From DASVHS01 sp035468985 (GTDB taxonomy: Bacteria; Acidobacteriota; Thermoanaerobaculia; Gp7-AA8): a stretch of DNA of 64,000 bases. The stretch covers positions 18,059-82,058 of the forward strand of contig DATISF010000069.1 of assembly GCA_035468985.1 (NCBI GenBank). Direction: 5' to 3'. The position numbers and the translations under genes are program-made. Of this stretch, positions 17,352 through 25,523 are shown in pieces; positions within the stretch are counted from its first letter, which is position 1, and each line of letters starts with the position of its first letter. Below the pieces are notes generated by a model. That model searched no databases, was not told where the DNA came from, and worked only from the letters and a program-made list of their open reading frames with translations.

Positions 17352-18577
17352 AGTTCGTTGCCCTCATCGCCGCGCTGCTCGTCGCAGTTGCGGCTCCCCT
17401 GCGCGCGGAAGACGCGCCGAAGGATCCTCAGCCGAAGCCGCTGGCCGGCTGGAACAAGAAGTTTTCGCTTCAATCCGCCGACGGACGCTTCAGGCTGAAT
17501 CTCGGCGGCCGGCTGCAGGCGTACTACGAAGAATTCGTTCCCGATCACGACAGCAACCGCGTGCAGTTCGGACCGGCATTCGCCGCGAAGCCGCTCTCCG
17601 AGGACACGAGTCAGTTCCGCATTCGCCGCGGACGCGTGGCGTTCGACGGCAACGTCTACGATCCGTCGCTGCTGTACGAGGTGCAGATCGAGCTGGCGGG
17701 CAGTTCCACCAGTCTCAAGCGCGCGTATTTCAACTGGCATCGGAGCGACGCCCTGCAATTTCGCGCCGGCCGGTTCAAAGCACCGTTCGGACGCCAGCAG
17801 CTGGTGTCGATCTTCAAACAGGAGCTGACGGACCGCTCGATCGCGTCGAACGAATTCACCAAAGGCGACGACGACGGCGTCATGCTCTGGGGCACTCCCC
17901 TCCACGGCCGTGTCGAGTACTACCTCGGCGTCTTCAACGGCGACGGCCAGAACAAGAACAGCCAGCAGGACAACCGTAACCAGTGGTTCGCGCGCGCGGT
18001 CTGGTCGCCACGCGGCAAATTCGCCTATTCGGAAAGCTCACAGGGAGCGCCGGCCACGCCGCAGTGGTCGTTCGGCGTGAACGCCGGCAGGAACGGCGGA
18101 TGGCTGTTCGATGTGAACGGCAAGTCCGGCGTTCAGGGACCGATGCAGACCTGTACCGCGACCGGTTGCACGGTCGATCACGGTGACGATGCCACGATCG
18201 GCTCGGCCGGCGTGGACGCGGCGATGACGTGGAATCGCTTTTCTTCGGTCGCCGAGGCCTTCACGCGAAGCATCGATGCGCGTCAGGCCGGTGTGCGGAC
18301 CGTGAAGTCGAGAGGCTGGTACGCGCAAAGCGGTTGGTTCGTGCAGCGCGACAAGAGCGAGATCGGTCTCCGTTACAGCGTTCTCGATCTCGATCGCGCT
18401 CGCTTCGGCGACCGCTCGATTGAGCGTGCCCTGTTCTTCAACCGTTATGTCCGCGGTCACGACTACAAGGTTCAGACAGAGCTGACCGAAGTGCGGAGTC
18501 AGGCAGTGAACGCGGCCGGCGGACCGGCGTCGCTGCGCGACCGCCGCCTCCGTGTCCAGCTGGTCCTGTCGTTCTAG
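17348..18577 (+). CDS. Phosphate-selective porin OprP/OprO-like outer membrane protein
   Basis: 409 residues with a signal peptide ('MKFVALIAALLVAVAAPLRA'). The mature protein starts with the porin_O_P pattern ('RFRLNLGGRLQAYYEEF', 'FRIRRGRVAFDGNVYDPSLL', 'FRAGRFKAPFGRQQLVS') and ends in a beta strand terminating in Phe ('RLRVQLVLSF'), typical of outer-membrane barrels. Porin_O_P proteins form anion-selective trimeric channels, though many homologues are not phosphate-specific. The ATG overlaps the cheA stop, so it is translationally coupled to a chemotaxis kinase, and a secreted Cache-like protein and an MCP follow. The arrangement suggests the porin admits or reports the sensed solute (inference). 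Confidence 0.88.
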   Translation: MKFVALIAALLVAVAAPLRAEDAPKDPQPKPLAGWNKKFSLQSADGRFRLNLGGRLQAYYEEFVPDHDSNRVQFGPAFAAKPLSEDTSQFRIRRGRVAFDGNVYDPSLLYEVQIELAGSSTSLKRAYFNWHRSDALQFRAGRFKAPFGRQQLVSIFKQELTDRSIASNEFTKGDDDGVMLWGTPLHGRVEYYLGVFNGDGQNKNSQQDNRNQWFARAVWSPRGKFAYSESSQGAPATPQWSFGVNAGRNGGWLFDVNGKSGVQGPMQTCTATGCTVDHGDDATIGSAGVDAAMTWNRFSSVAEAFTRSIDARQAGVRTVKSRGWYAQSGWFVQRDKSEIGLRYSVLDLDRARFGDRSIERALFFNRYVRGHDYKVQTELTEVRSQAVNAAGGPASLRDRRLRVQLVLSF

Positions 18578-18587
18578 GAGGAGAGCC

Positions 18588-19169
18588 ATGAAACGAGTCA
18601 TCACCATCACGATCATGATCCTGATCTTCTGCACGTCGCTCGTGTTGGGGCAGGAGACAAAGAAGGCAGCGATCGCACCCGATCTCGACGCCGCGATCCA
18701 GAAAGCGGCGAAGGCCATCGAGAAGTGGGGCAAGGATCCCGCTCTCGTTCGCGAAGTCAGAGCCCAGAACGCGCAGAACATGACCCAGCCCGACATCGAC
18801 CGCATCGACAAGGCATGGATGGACGGCGGCGAGCAGCAGAGGGTGTCTGCACTGCTCGGCAACGCCTGCGCGGCGCGCCTGAAAACGCTCGTCGGCCAGA
18901 ACCCGGCATTCAGCGAGTCGTTCGTGATGGACGACAAGGGCGCGAACGTCTGCATGACCGAGCGCACGTCCGACTTCTGGCAGGGCGACGAAGCGAAATG
19001 GCAGAAGTCATTCGCTGCCGGCAAGGGAGCGGTGTTCATAGACTCGCCGAAGTACGACACGAGCGCGAAAGCGATCCTCGTGCAGGTTTCGGTTCCAGTG
19101 ATGGATGGCGATCGCGCGATCGGTGCGATCACGGTCGGCGTGAACACGAGCCGGCTCGGCGCGCGGTAA
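18588..19169 (+). CDS. Secreted Cache/PDC-like sensor-domain protein
   Basis: 193 residues from the ATG at 18588 (AGGAGG site ten bases after the porin stop). The signal peptide ends near 'TSLVLGQ'. The rest looks like a free-standing periplasmic PDC/single-Cache domain: a long helix ('LDAAIQKAAKAIEKWGKDP'), then 'NPAFSESFVMDDKGANVCMT', 'FWQGDEAKWQKSFAAGKGAV' and 'VSVPVMDGDRAIGAITVGVN', the last being the typical C-terminal strand of Cache domains. Cache domains normally form the ligand-binding part of chemoreceptors; here the domain is a separate soluble protein next to an MCP. I infer a ligand-binding partner for the adjacent receptor. Confidence 0.8.
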   Translation: MKRVITITIMILIFCTSLVLGQETKKAAIAPDLDAAIQKAAKAIEKWGKDPALVREVRAQNAQNMTQPDIDRIDKAWMDGGEQQRVSALLGNACAARLKTLVGQNPAFSESFVMDDKGANVCMTERTSDFWQGDEAKWQKSFAAGKGAVFIDSPKYDTSAKAILVQVSVPVMDGDRAIGAITVGVNTSRLGAR

Positions 19170-19183
19170 CGATCGGAGCAACC

Positions 19184-20896
19184 ATGAAAAGCGGAATTCG
19201 CATGCGGCTCCTGGCCGGGTTCATGTCCATCATGATCCTCGGCAGTCTGGCCGTTCTCGTCATCCTGGGCGTTCTCTCGTCGGCCCTGGCCGACCTCGAG
19301 CGCATCGTCAGGGTGACCGGCACCATCGCGCGGCAGTCCGTCGAGGTCGAGCGTGACATCACGGCCATGAGCGATTCGATCCGCGGTTACATGCTCGACA
19401 CCTCCGACGGCTCGGCGAAGGAGAAGATGCGCGCCGCGCGCGAGGCACTGCTCAAGCACAGCGGCGAGATCGAGGAGCTCTCCGACGGCAGGTTGCAGGA
19501 ACTGGCGCGGCAGCTTTCCGCGGCGAGCAAGGAGAAGATCGCGCCCCTCCAGGACGAGATCATCCGCATTGCCAACGCTTCGGACGTCGAGCAGGCGAAG
19601 GCGGTCTACTTCGAGCAGTACCAGCCTGTACAGAAGCAGACCGAAGCCATCGCCGCGTCCATGCAGCAGATCGCCAGTGCACAAATGCTGCAGTCGCTAG
19701 AGAGCGCACAGAACGCGCGATCGCGCACGCACGCCGCGGCCTGGACGCTCATCGTCGCGTTCATGGCCAGCGCCATCGGGCTGTCCTTGCTGCTGGCGCG
19801 CAATCTCGCCGCGCCGATCGTGCGCATGGCGGGCTCGATGCGCGAAGCGGCCGCCGGCGAGCTCGACGACCTCGTCGAGTTCGACGGCCGCAACGACGAA
19901 GTCGGAGATCTCAGCCGGTCGATCAACAGTACCTACGCGTACCTCAATGAGATGGCTTCGATCGCCGGCCGCATCGCCGCGGGTGATCTCAATCTGCACG
20001 TGAGGCCGCGCTCGGAGAACGACACCTTCGGCAACGCCTTTGCGGCCATGATCCAGAAACTGGCGCAGGTCCTCACCGAGGTCCGCACCGGCGCGTCGGC
20101 GCTGAACGCCGCCGCCGGTCAGGTGTCGTCCAGCTCGCAGACGCTGTCGCTCGGAACCAGCCAGCAGGCCGCGTCCGTCGAGGAGACGACGACGAGCCTC
20201 GAGCAGATGAGCGCGTCGATCACGCAGAACGCCGACAACAGCCGCCACATGGAACAGATGGCGGTCAAGGCGACGGGCGACGTCGATGAGAGCGCCCAGG
20301 CCGTCCGGCAGTCCGTCGACGCCATGACCAAGATCGCCGAGAAGATCTCCATCATCGAGGAAATTGCCTATCAGACGAATCTCCTGGCGCTCAACGCCGC
20401 GATCGAGGCAGCCCGCGCCGGCGAGCACGGACGCGGCTTCGCGGTGGTGGCCACCGAGGTGCGCAAGCTGGCGGAGCGAAGCCAGACCGCGGCCAAGGAC
20501 ATCGGCTCGCTCGCCGGATCGAGCGTCGAGATCGCCATGCGCTCCGGACGTCTGCTCACCGATCTCGTTCCCACGATCCGCAAGACGGCGGACCTGGTGC
20601 GCGAAGTCAGCGCGGCATCGCGCGAACAGGCCCAGGGCGTCACGCAGATCAATCAGGCCATGAGCTCCGTCGATCAGGTGACGCAGCGGAACGCCGCGGC
20701 GGCCGAAGAGCTCGCCTCGACCGCCGAGGAGATGGCCGCTCAGTCCGACGCGCTCGAGCAGACCATCGCGTTCTTCCGCATCAACAACGACAACGTGATC
20801 GCCGCCAAGCAGGTGGCGGGCTCCCCGATCTCGCGGCCGGCGCTCGTCGCCGCGCGCAACCGAGTGGCGGCGGCCGGCGATTACACGAGCTTCTGA
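19184..20896 (+). CDS. Methyl-accepting chemotaxis protein
   Basis: 570 residues from the ATG at 19184. TM1 is at about 8-32 and TM2 at about 184-204. Between them is a helical periplasmic region of about 150 residues resembling a four-helix bundle rather than Cache. HAMP is at 205-257, a second HAMP-like segment at about 250-290, and the signalling domain at about 295-545 with the conserved hairpin tip ('LALNAAIEAARAGEHGRGFA'). The C-terminus ('DYTSF') lacks a CheR/CheB-tethering pentapeptide. Q/E-rich methylation helices flank the tip. It is the only receptor in the operon and presumably feeds the CheA/CheW encoded beside it. Confidence 0.94.
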   Translation: MKSGIRMRLLAGFMSIMILGSLAVLVILGVLSSALADLERIVRVTGTIARQSVEVERDITAMSDSIRGYMLDTSDGSAKEKMRAAREALLKHSGEIEELSDGRLQELARQLSAASKEKIAPLQDEIIRIANASDVEQAKAVYFEQYQPVQKQTEAIAASMQQIASAQMLQSLESAQNARSRTHAAAWTLIVAFMASAIGLSLLLARNLAAPIVRMAGSMREAAAGELDDLVEFDGRNDEVGDLSRSINSTYAYLNEMASIAGRIAAGDLNLHVRPRSENDTFGNAFAAMIQKLAQVLTEVRTGASALNAAAGQVSSSSQTLSLGTSQQAASVEETTTSLEQMSASITQNADNSRHMEQMAVKATGDVDESAQAVRQSVDAMTKIAEKISIIEEIAYQTNLLALNAAIEAARAGEHGRGFAVVATEVRKLAERSQTAAKDIGSLAGSSVEIAMRSGRLLTDLVPTIRKTADLVREVSAASREQAQGVTQINQAMSSVDQVTQRNAAAAEELASTAEEMAAQSDALEQTIAFFRINNDNVIAAKQVAGSPISRPALVAARNRVAAAGDYTSF

Positions 20897-20905
20897 GGCC
20901 AGGCC

Positions 20906-21397
20906 ATGGCGGAGCAGCAATACCTGTCGTTTTTCGTCGCCGGTGAGGAGTACGCGATCGCCATTCTGCAGGTGACGGAAATCATTGCCGCGCCAGCGAT
21001 GACGAAAGTGCCGAGCACACCGGAGTGGATTCGCGGCGTGCTCAATCTCCGCGGCGCGGTCGTGCCGGTGATCGACCTCGGCGCGAAGCTCGGCCTCGCC
21101 GCCGCCCAGGTCACGCCGCGGACGTGCGTGGTGATCGTGGAAGTGAGGCGCGGCGACGATCTGCTGAAGATCGGCATCATGGCCGATTCCGTCCATCAGG
21201 TGATCGGACTCTCCGGCGACCAGATTCAGCCGCCGCCGTCATTCGGGACCAACGTGAAGGTCGAGGAGATCGTCGGCATGGCGCTGCTCGATCACAAGCT
21301 CGTGCTGCTGCTCGACGTGGATCGGGTGTTGACCTGGAGCGAGAGCGGCACGGTCGCATCGCTCGCCGGCAGCGAGGTGGCCGCCGAGGCGCAATGA
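20906..21397 (+). CDS. cheW: CheW adaptor protein
   Basis: 163 residues, a single CheW domain ('YLSFFVAGEEYAIAILQVTE', 'WIRGVLNLRGAVVPVIDL', 'VGMALLDHKLVLLLDVDRVL'). It couples the receptor to CheA in the array. The start is 9 bp after the MCP gene and the stop overlaps the cheR start (ATGA). Confidence 0.96.
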   Translation: MAEQQYLSFFVAGEEYAIAILQVTEIIAAPAMTKVPSTPEWIRGVLNLRGAVVPVIDLGAKLGLAAAQVTPRTCVVIVEVRRGDDLLKIGIMADSVHQVIGLSGDQIQPPPSFGTNVKVEEIVGMALLDHKLVLLLDVDRVLTWSESGTVASLAGSEVAAEAQ

Positions 21398-22275
21398 TCG
21401 GCAACCAGGCCCCTGCCGTCGCACCGGCATCCGTGCGGCCGCTCTCCCCGGCCGAGTTTCTCCACTTCCAGCGGCTGATCTGCGACGCGTCGGGCATCTT
21501 CCTTCCCGAAAGCAAGCTGGCGTTGCTGTCGGCTCGCGTCGGCCGGCGGGTCCGGGAGCTCGGATTTCGCGATTTTCCCGGTTATCGCCGCCACGTGATC
21601 GAGCGCGGGGAGGAAGAGATGGCGCAACTCCTCGACTGCGTTTGCACGAATGAGACGCATTTCTTCCGCGAGCCGAAGCAGTTCGAGTTTCTGGAGCAGC
21701 GCGTGTTCCCCGCGCGGATGGAAGCGGCACGCGAGGGGCGTGGGCCGAAACGCATTCGCGTCTGGAGCGCGGGCTGCGCGACGGGAGAAGAGGCGTATTC
21801 GATCGCCATGACGATGGCCGCGTCGCTGCCGCCGGACTGGGAGCGCACGATCCTCGCCACTGATCTCTCGACGCGCGCACTGGCCGTCGCCAGGCAGGCC
21901 GAGTGGCGCATCGAGAAGGCATCCGAGATTCCGCGCCAGTACCGCGAGAGATTCATGCTCCGCGGGGTCCGCCGCGCGGAGGGGCGCATGCGGGCGCGCG
22001 ACGAAATCCGCTCGATGATCGAGCTCGCGCGCGTGAATCTGAGCCGGGACGAGCGTCTTTTCGGTGGGCCGTTCGATCTGATCTTCTGCCGGAACGTTCT
22101 CATCTACTTCAGCAGGGAGGCGCGAGCGGCAGCCATCGATCGCCTCCTCCGCCATCTGGCTCCCGGCGGACTCCTCTTCCTCGGTCACGCCGAGAGCCTG
22201 GCCGCGGGCGCACACGCGGTTCGCGCCGTCGGGCCGACGGCGTACATGCGAGCCGGCGAGGCGGAGCTTGCCTGA
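21394..22275 (+). CDS. cheR: CheR chemoreceptor methyltransferase
   Basis: 293 residues. It has an N-terminal CheR helical domain ('LLDCVCTNETHFFREPKQFE') and a SAM-binding methyltransferase domain ('VWSAGCATGEEAYSIAM', 'ILATDLSTRALAVARQ', 'FDLIFCRNVLIYF'). It methylates receptor glutamates using SAM. No tetratricopeptide extension is present. It overlaps cheW upstream by four bases and cheB downstream by eight bases. Confidence 0.96.
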   Translation: MIGNQAPAVAPASVRPLSPAEFLHFQRLICDASGIFLPESKLALLSARVGRRVRELGFRDFPGYRRHVIERGEEEMAQLLDCVCTNETHFFREPKQFEFLEQRVFPARMEAAREGRGPKRIRVWSAGCATGEEAYSIAMTMAASLPPDWERTILATDLSTRALAVARQAEWRIEKASEIPRQYRERFMLRGVRRAEGRMRARDEIRSMIELARVNLSRDERLFGGPFDLIFCRNVLIYFSREARAAAIDRLLRHLAPGGLLFLGHAESLAAGAHAVRAVGPTAYMRAGEAELA

Positions 22276-23296
22276 GAAAGTCGACCTGCTCGTCGTCGAC
22301 GATTCCGCCGTCATGCGCCAGGCCATGGTCGCCATCGGCCGCGGAAAGCGTGATCTATCGGTGCGCGTCGCCGCCGATCCGCTCATCGCTTTCGACCGAA
22401 TGCGCGAGTCGCGCCCCGATGTGATTCTTCTCGACATCGAGATGCCGCGCATGGACGGCCTCACGTTTCTCCGGCGCGTCATGAGCGAGGATCCGATTCC
22501 GGTCATCGTCTGTTCCGCGCTGGCGGGGAACGGGACGGAGGTCGCGATCCGCGCGCTGGAGGAAGGAGCGGTCGACGTCGTCGCCAAGCCGTCGTTCGGC
22601 GTGAGCGAGTTCCTGGAACACTCCGCGGTCATGCTTCTGGAGACGATCCGCGCCGCGGCTCGCGCATCGAAGCCGCGCGTGCGCGTGCAGCGCCCGCTGC
22701 CGATTCCGCATAAACCGTCCCGGCTTTATGTCACGAGCCGCAAAGTCATTGCGGTCGGGGCGTCGACCGGAGGGACCGAAGCGTTGCGCGAGATCCTGCA
22801 GGTGCTGCCCGTCAGCGTGCCCGGACTGGTCATCGTGCAGCACATGCCGGAGGTATTCACTACCCGATTCGCGCAGCGGCTGGACGGCTGTTGCCACATT
22901 TCGGTCAAGGAGGCTGAGCACGGCGATCGCGTCGTCAACGGCCGCGCACTGATCGCACCGGGCAATAAGCACATGACCGTCGTGCGCGATGGCGCGGAAT
23001 ACCGCGTGGAAGTGTCCGACGGTCCGCTGCACATGCGCCACAGGCCGAGTGTCGATGTCCTCTTTCACTCCGTCGCCATTGCCGCCGGCCCGAGCGCGAC
23101 GGGGGTTCTCATGACCGGCATGGGCGCGGACGGCGCAGCCGGCCTTCTCGAGATGCGCCGAAACGGCGCGACGACGGTCGTTCAGGACGAAGAAACGTGC
23201 GTCGTCTTCGGCATGCCTCGAGAGGCGCTCGACCTCGGCGCCGCGGATGCGGCGCTGCCACCGAAGGAGATCGCGGAGCTGATCCGGCGTGCATAA
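22268..23296 (+). CDS. cheB: CheB chemoreceptor methylesterase/deamidase
   Basis: 342 residues with a TTG start inside the end of cheR; this start is needed to include the full first strand of the receiver ('VDLLVVDDSAVMR'). The receiver domain has phosphoacceptor D56 ('ILLDIEMPRMDG'). After a linker at about 130-155, the CheB methylesterase domain has the catalytic triad S166 ('VGASTGGTE'), H192 ('VQHMP') and D288 ('TGMGADGAAG'). It removes receptor methyl groups under CheA control. It completes the set needed for adaptation: CheR, CheB and CheD. Confidence 0.95.
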   Translation: MPEKVDLLVVDDSAVMRQAMVAIGRGKRDLSVRVAADPLIAFDRMRESRPDVILLDIEMPRMDGLTFLRRVMSEDPIPVIVCSALAGNGTEVAIRALEEGAVDVVAKPSFGVSEFLEHSAVMLLETIRAAARASKPRVRVQRPLPIPHKPSRLYVTSRKVIAVGASTGGTEALREILQVLPVSVPGLVIVQHMPEVFTTRFAQRLDGCCHISVKEAEHGDRVVNGRALIAPGNKHMTVVRDGAEYRVEVSDGPLHMRHRPSVDVLFHSVAIAAGPSATGVLMTGMGADGAAGLLEMRRNGATTVVQDEETCVVFGMPREALDLGAADAALPPKEIAELIRRA

Positions 23297-23308
23297 TCGC
23301 GTGCCGCG

Positions 23309-24124
23309 ATGATTCCCGGATTTCTGTACGGCACAGCCTGGAAAGAAGATCGCACCGAGGAGCTGACGCGCCTGGCGATCGAGGCAGGATTTCGCGGCAT
23401 CGACACGGCGAATCAGCGGCGCCACTACTTCGAGGCCGGCGTCGGTGCGGCGATCGCCGGGGCAATCAAGGACGGGCTCCTCCGCCGCGACGAGTTGTTC
23501 CTGCAGACGAAGTTCACGTACATCGACGGCCAGGATCACCGTCTTCCTTACGATCCGCACGCCGATGCGAAGACACAGGTGTACCAGTCGTTCGCCAGCT
23601 CGCTCGAGCATCTGCAAGTCGCGACGATCGACTCGTATGTTCTTCACGGACCGTCGCGTCGGCGAGGGCTCGCCGCGGTCGATCTCGAGGTCTGGCGCGC
23701 CATGGAGGTGCTCCACGCCTCCGGCAAGACGAATGGCCTCGGCATCAGCAACGTCGCGCTCGATCAGCTCCAGGAGCTCCTGGCGCGCGCTTCGGTCCAG
23801 CCGTCGTTCGTGCAGAACCGCTGTTTCGCGCGGCTGGCGTGGGACCGCGATGTGCGCGTCTTCTGCCGCGAACACGGCATCATCTATCAGGGGTTTTCTC
23901 TACTGACCGCGAACGTCCGGGAACTGCAGCATCCGGACTTCCGGCGCATCGTTGAAAAGGTACGGAAAACTCCCGCCCAGGTGGCCTTTCGATTTGCCAT
24001 GCAGATCGGAATTCTGCCGATAACCGGAACGACTGATGCACGCCACATGCGGGAAGATCTTGCGATCCACGACTTCGATCTGAGCGAGGACGACCTCAGC
24101 GCCATCGAGCACATTGGATCGTGA
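23309..24124 (+). CDS. Aldo/keto reductase family protein
   Basis: 271 residues, (beta/alpha)8 NADPH-dependent oxidoreductase. The catalytic tetrad is D32 ('GIDTANQ'), Y40, K68 ('LQTKFTY') and H113 ('VLHGPS'). The C-terminal 'GILPITGTTDARHMREDL' is the NADPH-binding segment. The spacing between D32 and Y40 ('DTANQRRHY') is slightly longer than the usual five residues. It starts 12 bp after cheB, so it may be read through from the chemosensory operon, but no functional link is evident. The substrate is unknown. Confidence 0.9.
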   Translation: MIPGFLYGTAWKEDRTEELTRLAIEAGFRGIDTANQRRHYFEAGVGAAIAGAIKDGLLRRDELFLQTKFTYIDGQDHRLPYDPHADAKTQVYQSFASSLEHLQVATIDSYVLHGPSRRRGLAAVDLEVWRAMEVLHASGKTNGLGISNVALDQLQELLARASVQPSFVQNRCFARLAWDRDVRVFCREHGIIYQGFSLLTANVRELQHPDFRRIVEKVRKTPAQVAFRFAMQIGILPITGTTDARHMREDLAIHDFDLSEDDLSAIEHIGS

Positions 24125-24138
24125 ACGGGAGGTACTCG

Positions 24139-24924
24139 ATGCGCAACACAGGCATTGCCGCGATTCTCGCATTCCTGATTGCCACGACGGTGCGGGCGAA
24201 CGACGTCACCGACGGCGTGAACCGTTACGCCGACGATGCCAAGCACCTGGCGCTCGCGCCGCTCCAGTGGGACGCGACGCAATGGACGCGCTTCGGCGAT
24301 GCCGTGGGAGTCGTCGCCGTCTTCTACGCCGCGGACCAGAAGCTCGCGACCGACGTGCAGCGTCATCGCACGTCATCGACGAACCGCGTCGCCAGAGACA
24401 TCACCCCGTTCGGGGCGAGCCGGGCCCTCGAGATCTCCACGCTCATGGTCGCGGGTGGCGCGATCCTCCGGAACACGACGTTGAGCGAGGCCGGCCGCGA
24501 CTCGCTCGAATCGGAAATCTGGGCCGCGGGCATCGTCACGCCGCTGCTGAAGCGGGCTTTCGGCCGGGCACGCCCTATTCAGGAGAGGGGAGCGCACTCG
24601 TTTCATCCGTTCTCCAGCACTTACGAGAGCTTTCCGTCCGGGCATGCCACGAATGTCTTCGCATTTGCCACGGCCATCGCCGCCCACTCGGAGGGCTGGA
24701 TCGTGCCGACAATCGTGTACTCGATGGCCGCGGGTGTGGCCGCTGCGCGCGTCAATGATCGCGCCCATTTCCCTTCCGATGTCGTGGCAGGTGCGCTGAT
24801 CGGACGGGCGGTGGCCAGAGGGGTCGTCGCCCTGCATCCTCATTCGCGGACGACGTTGAATATTGCGCCCGCAATCGTCGGTCATCGCCCCGCGCTCGTC
24901 TTCAGCCTGTGCGCGGCTCGCTAA
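24139..24924 (+). CDS. PAP2-family phosphatase, exported or membrane-bound
   Basis: 261 residues from the ATG at 24139, which has a GGGAGG site; a GTG at 24121 is a weaker alternative. The N-terminus is a signal peptide ending near 'ATTVRAND'. The three phosphatidic-acid-phosphatase signatures are present: 'LLKRAFGRARP' (KX6RP), 'PSGHATNVFAF' (PSGH) and 'ARVNDRAHFPSDV' (an SRX5HX3D-like motif with Ala in place of Ser). Family members dephosphorylate lipid phosphates such as undecaprenyl pyrophosphate or phosphatidate on the periplasmic side. It lies 14 bp after the aldo/keto reductase. Confidence 0.85.
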   Translation: MRNTGIAAILAFLIATTVRANDVTDGVNRYADDAKHLALAPLQWDATQWTRFGDAVGVVAVFYAADQKLATDVQRHRTSSTNRVARDITPFGASRALEISTLMVAGGAILRNTTLSEAGRDSLESEIWAAGIVTPLLKRAFGRARPIQERGAHSFHPFSSTYESFPSGHATNVFAFATAIAAHSEGWIVPTIVYSMAAGVAAARVNDRAHFPSDVVAGALIGRAVARGVVALHPHSRTTLNIAPAIVGHRPALVFSLCAAR

Positions 24925-24967
24925 CCTGTTTGGTATTTTGGTACGTATGTACTAAGATACTCAATCG
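24925..24967 (+). promoter_or_regulatory. AT-rich upstream region with GTAC half-sites
   Basis: This short gap is markedly more AT-rich than its surroundings and contains GTAC-GTAT-GTAC, an imperfect dyad, followed by a possible -10-like TAAGAT. It probably contains the promoter, and perhaps an operator, of the SRPBCC gene. The prediction is weak. Confidence 0.25.
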
Positions 24968-25441
24968 ATGAAGACCACCACACGAACCTATACACAACGA
25001 ATCGAAGCATCACCCGACCACGTCTTTCCCCTCCTCTGCCCCGTCCGCGAGGGGGAATGGCTGGCGGGATGGCGCGACCAGGTCGAGATGATCCATTCCC
25101 AGTCCGGCCTGGCCGAGGATGGCTGTGTGTTTCGGACCAGGCCGCGGGGAGAACCGGAGACGGTGTGGATGATCACGCGCCACGATCCTGTGGAGAAGAT
25201 CGTCGAGTTCGTCCGCTTCACCGCCGGACTCGTGGTGACGCGCCTTTCGATCTCAGTGAAGCCGGCGCCGGATCGATCGAGCTCCGTCGACATCCGCTAC
25301 ACGTTCGTCCCGGTCAGCCCGGCCGGCGCCGACTTCGTCAGCGCGAATTTCCCGCAGGATCGCTTTCAGCGCGACATGGCCTGGTGGGAGGAATCGATGA
25401 ACCACTGGCTGCGGACGGGAGAGTTGCTCACTGTTCGATGA
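24968..25441 (+). CDS. SRPBCC-fold (polyketide cyclase/START-like) protein
   Basis: 157 residues. The opening ('TRTYTQRIEASPDHVFPLLC') and the pattern of alternating strands ending in a long C-terminal helix ('QRDMAWWEESMNHWLRTGEL') are typical of SRPBCC/START-like small-molecule-binding proteins. No catalytic residues can be assigned. The neighbours give no pathway clue; it has its own AT-rich upstream region. Confidence 0.7.
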   Translation: MKTTTRTYTQRIEASPDHVFPLLCPVREGEWLAGWRDQVEMIHSQSGLAEDGCVFRTRPRGEPETVWMITRHDPVEKIVEFVRFTAGLVVTRLSISVKPAPDRSSSVDIRYTFVPVSPAGADFVSANFPQDRFQRDMAWWEESMNHWLRTGELLTVR

Positions 25442-25523
25442 TTTCCACGCGCCGGCATTCTTGCCGCGGCTCGAGTGGCGCAGCAGTCCGAATCGGTGGT
25501 GTGAGGGGCGGGCGGCCGCTCCG

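Noticed and set aside
18038..19684. 548-codon minus-strand ORF opposite porin, Cache and MCP genes
   Set aside because: Shadow of three well-supported plus-strand genes; no motif or ribosome site.
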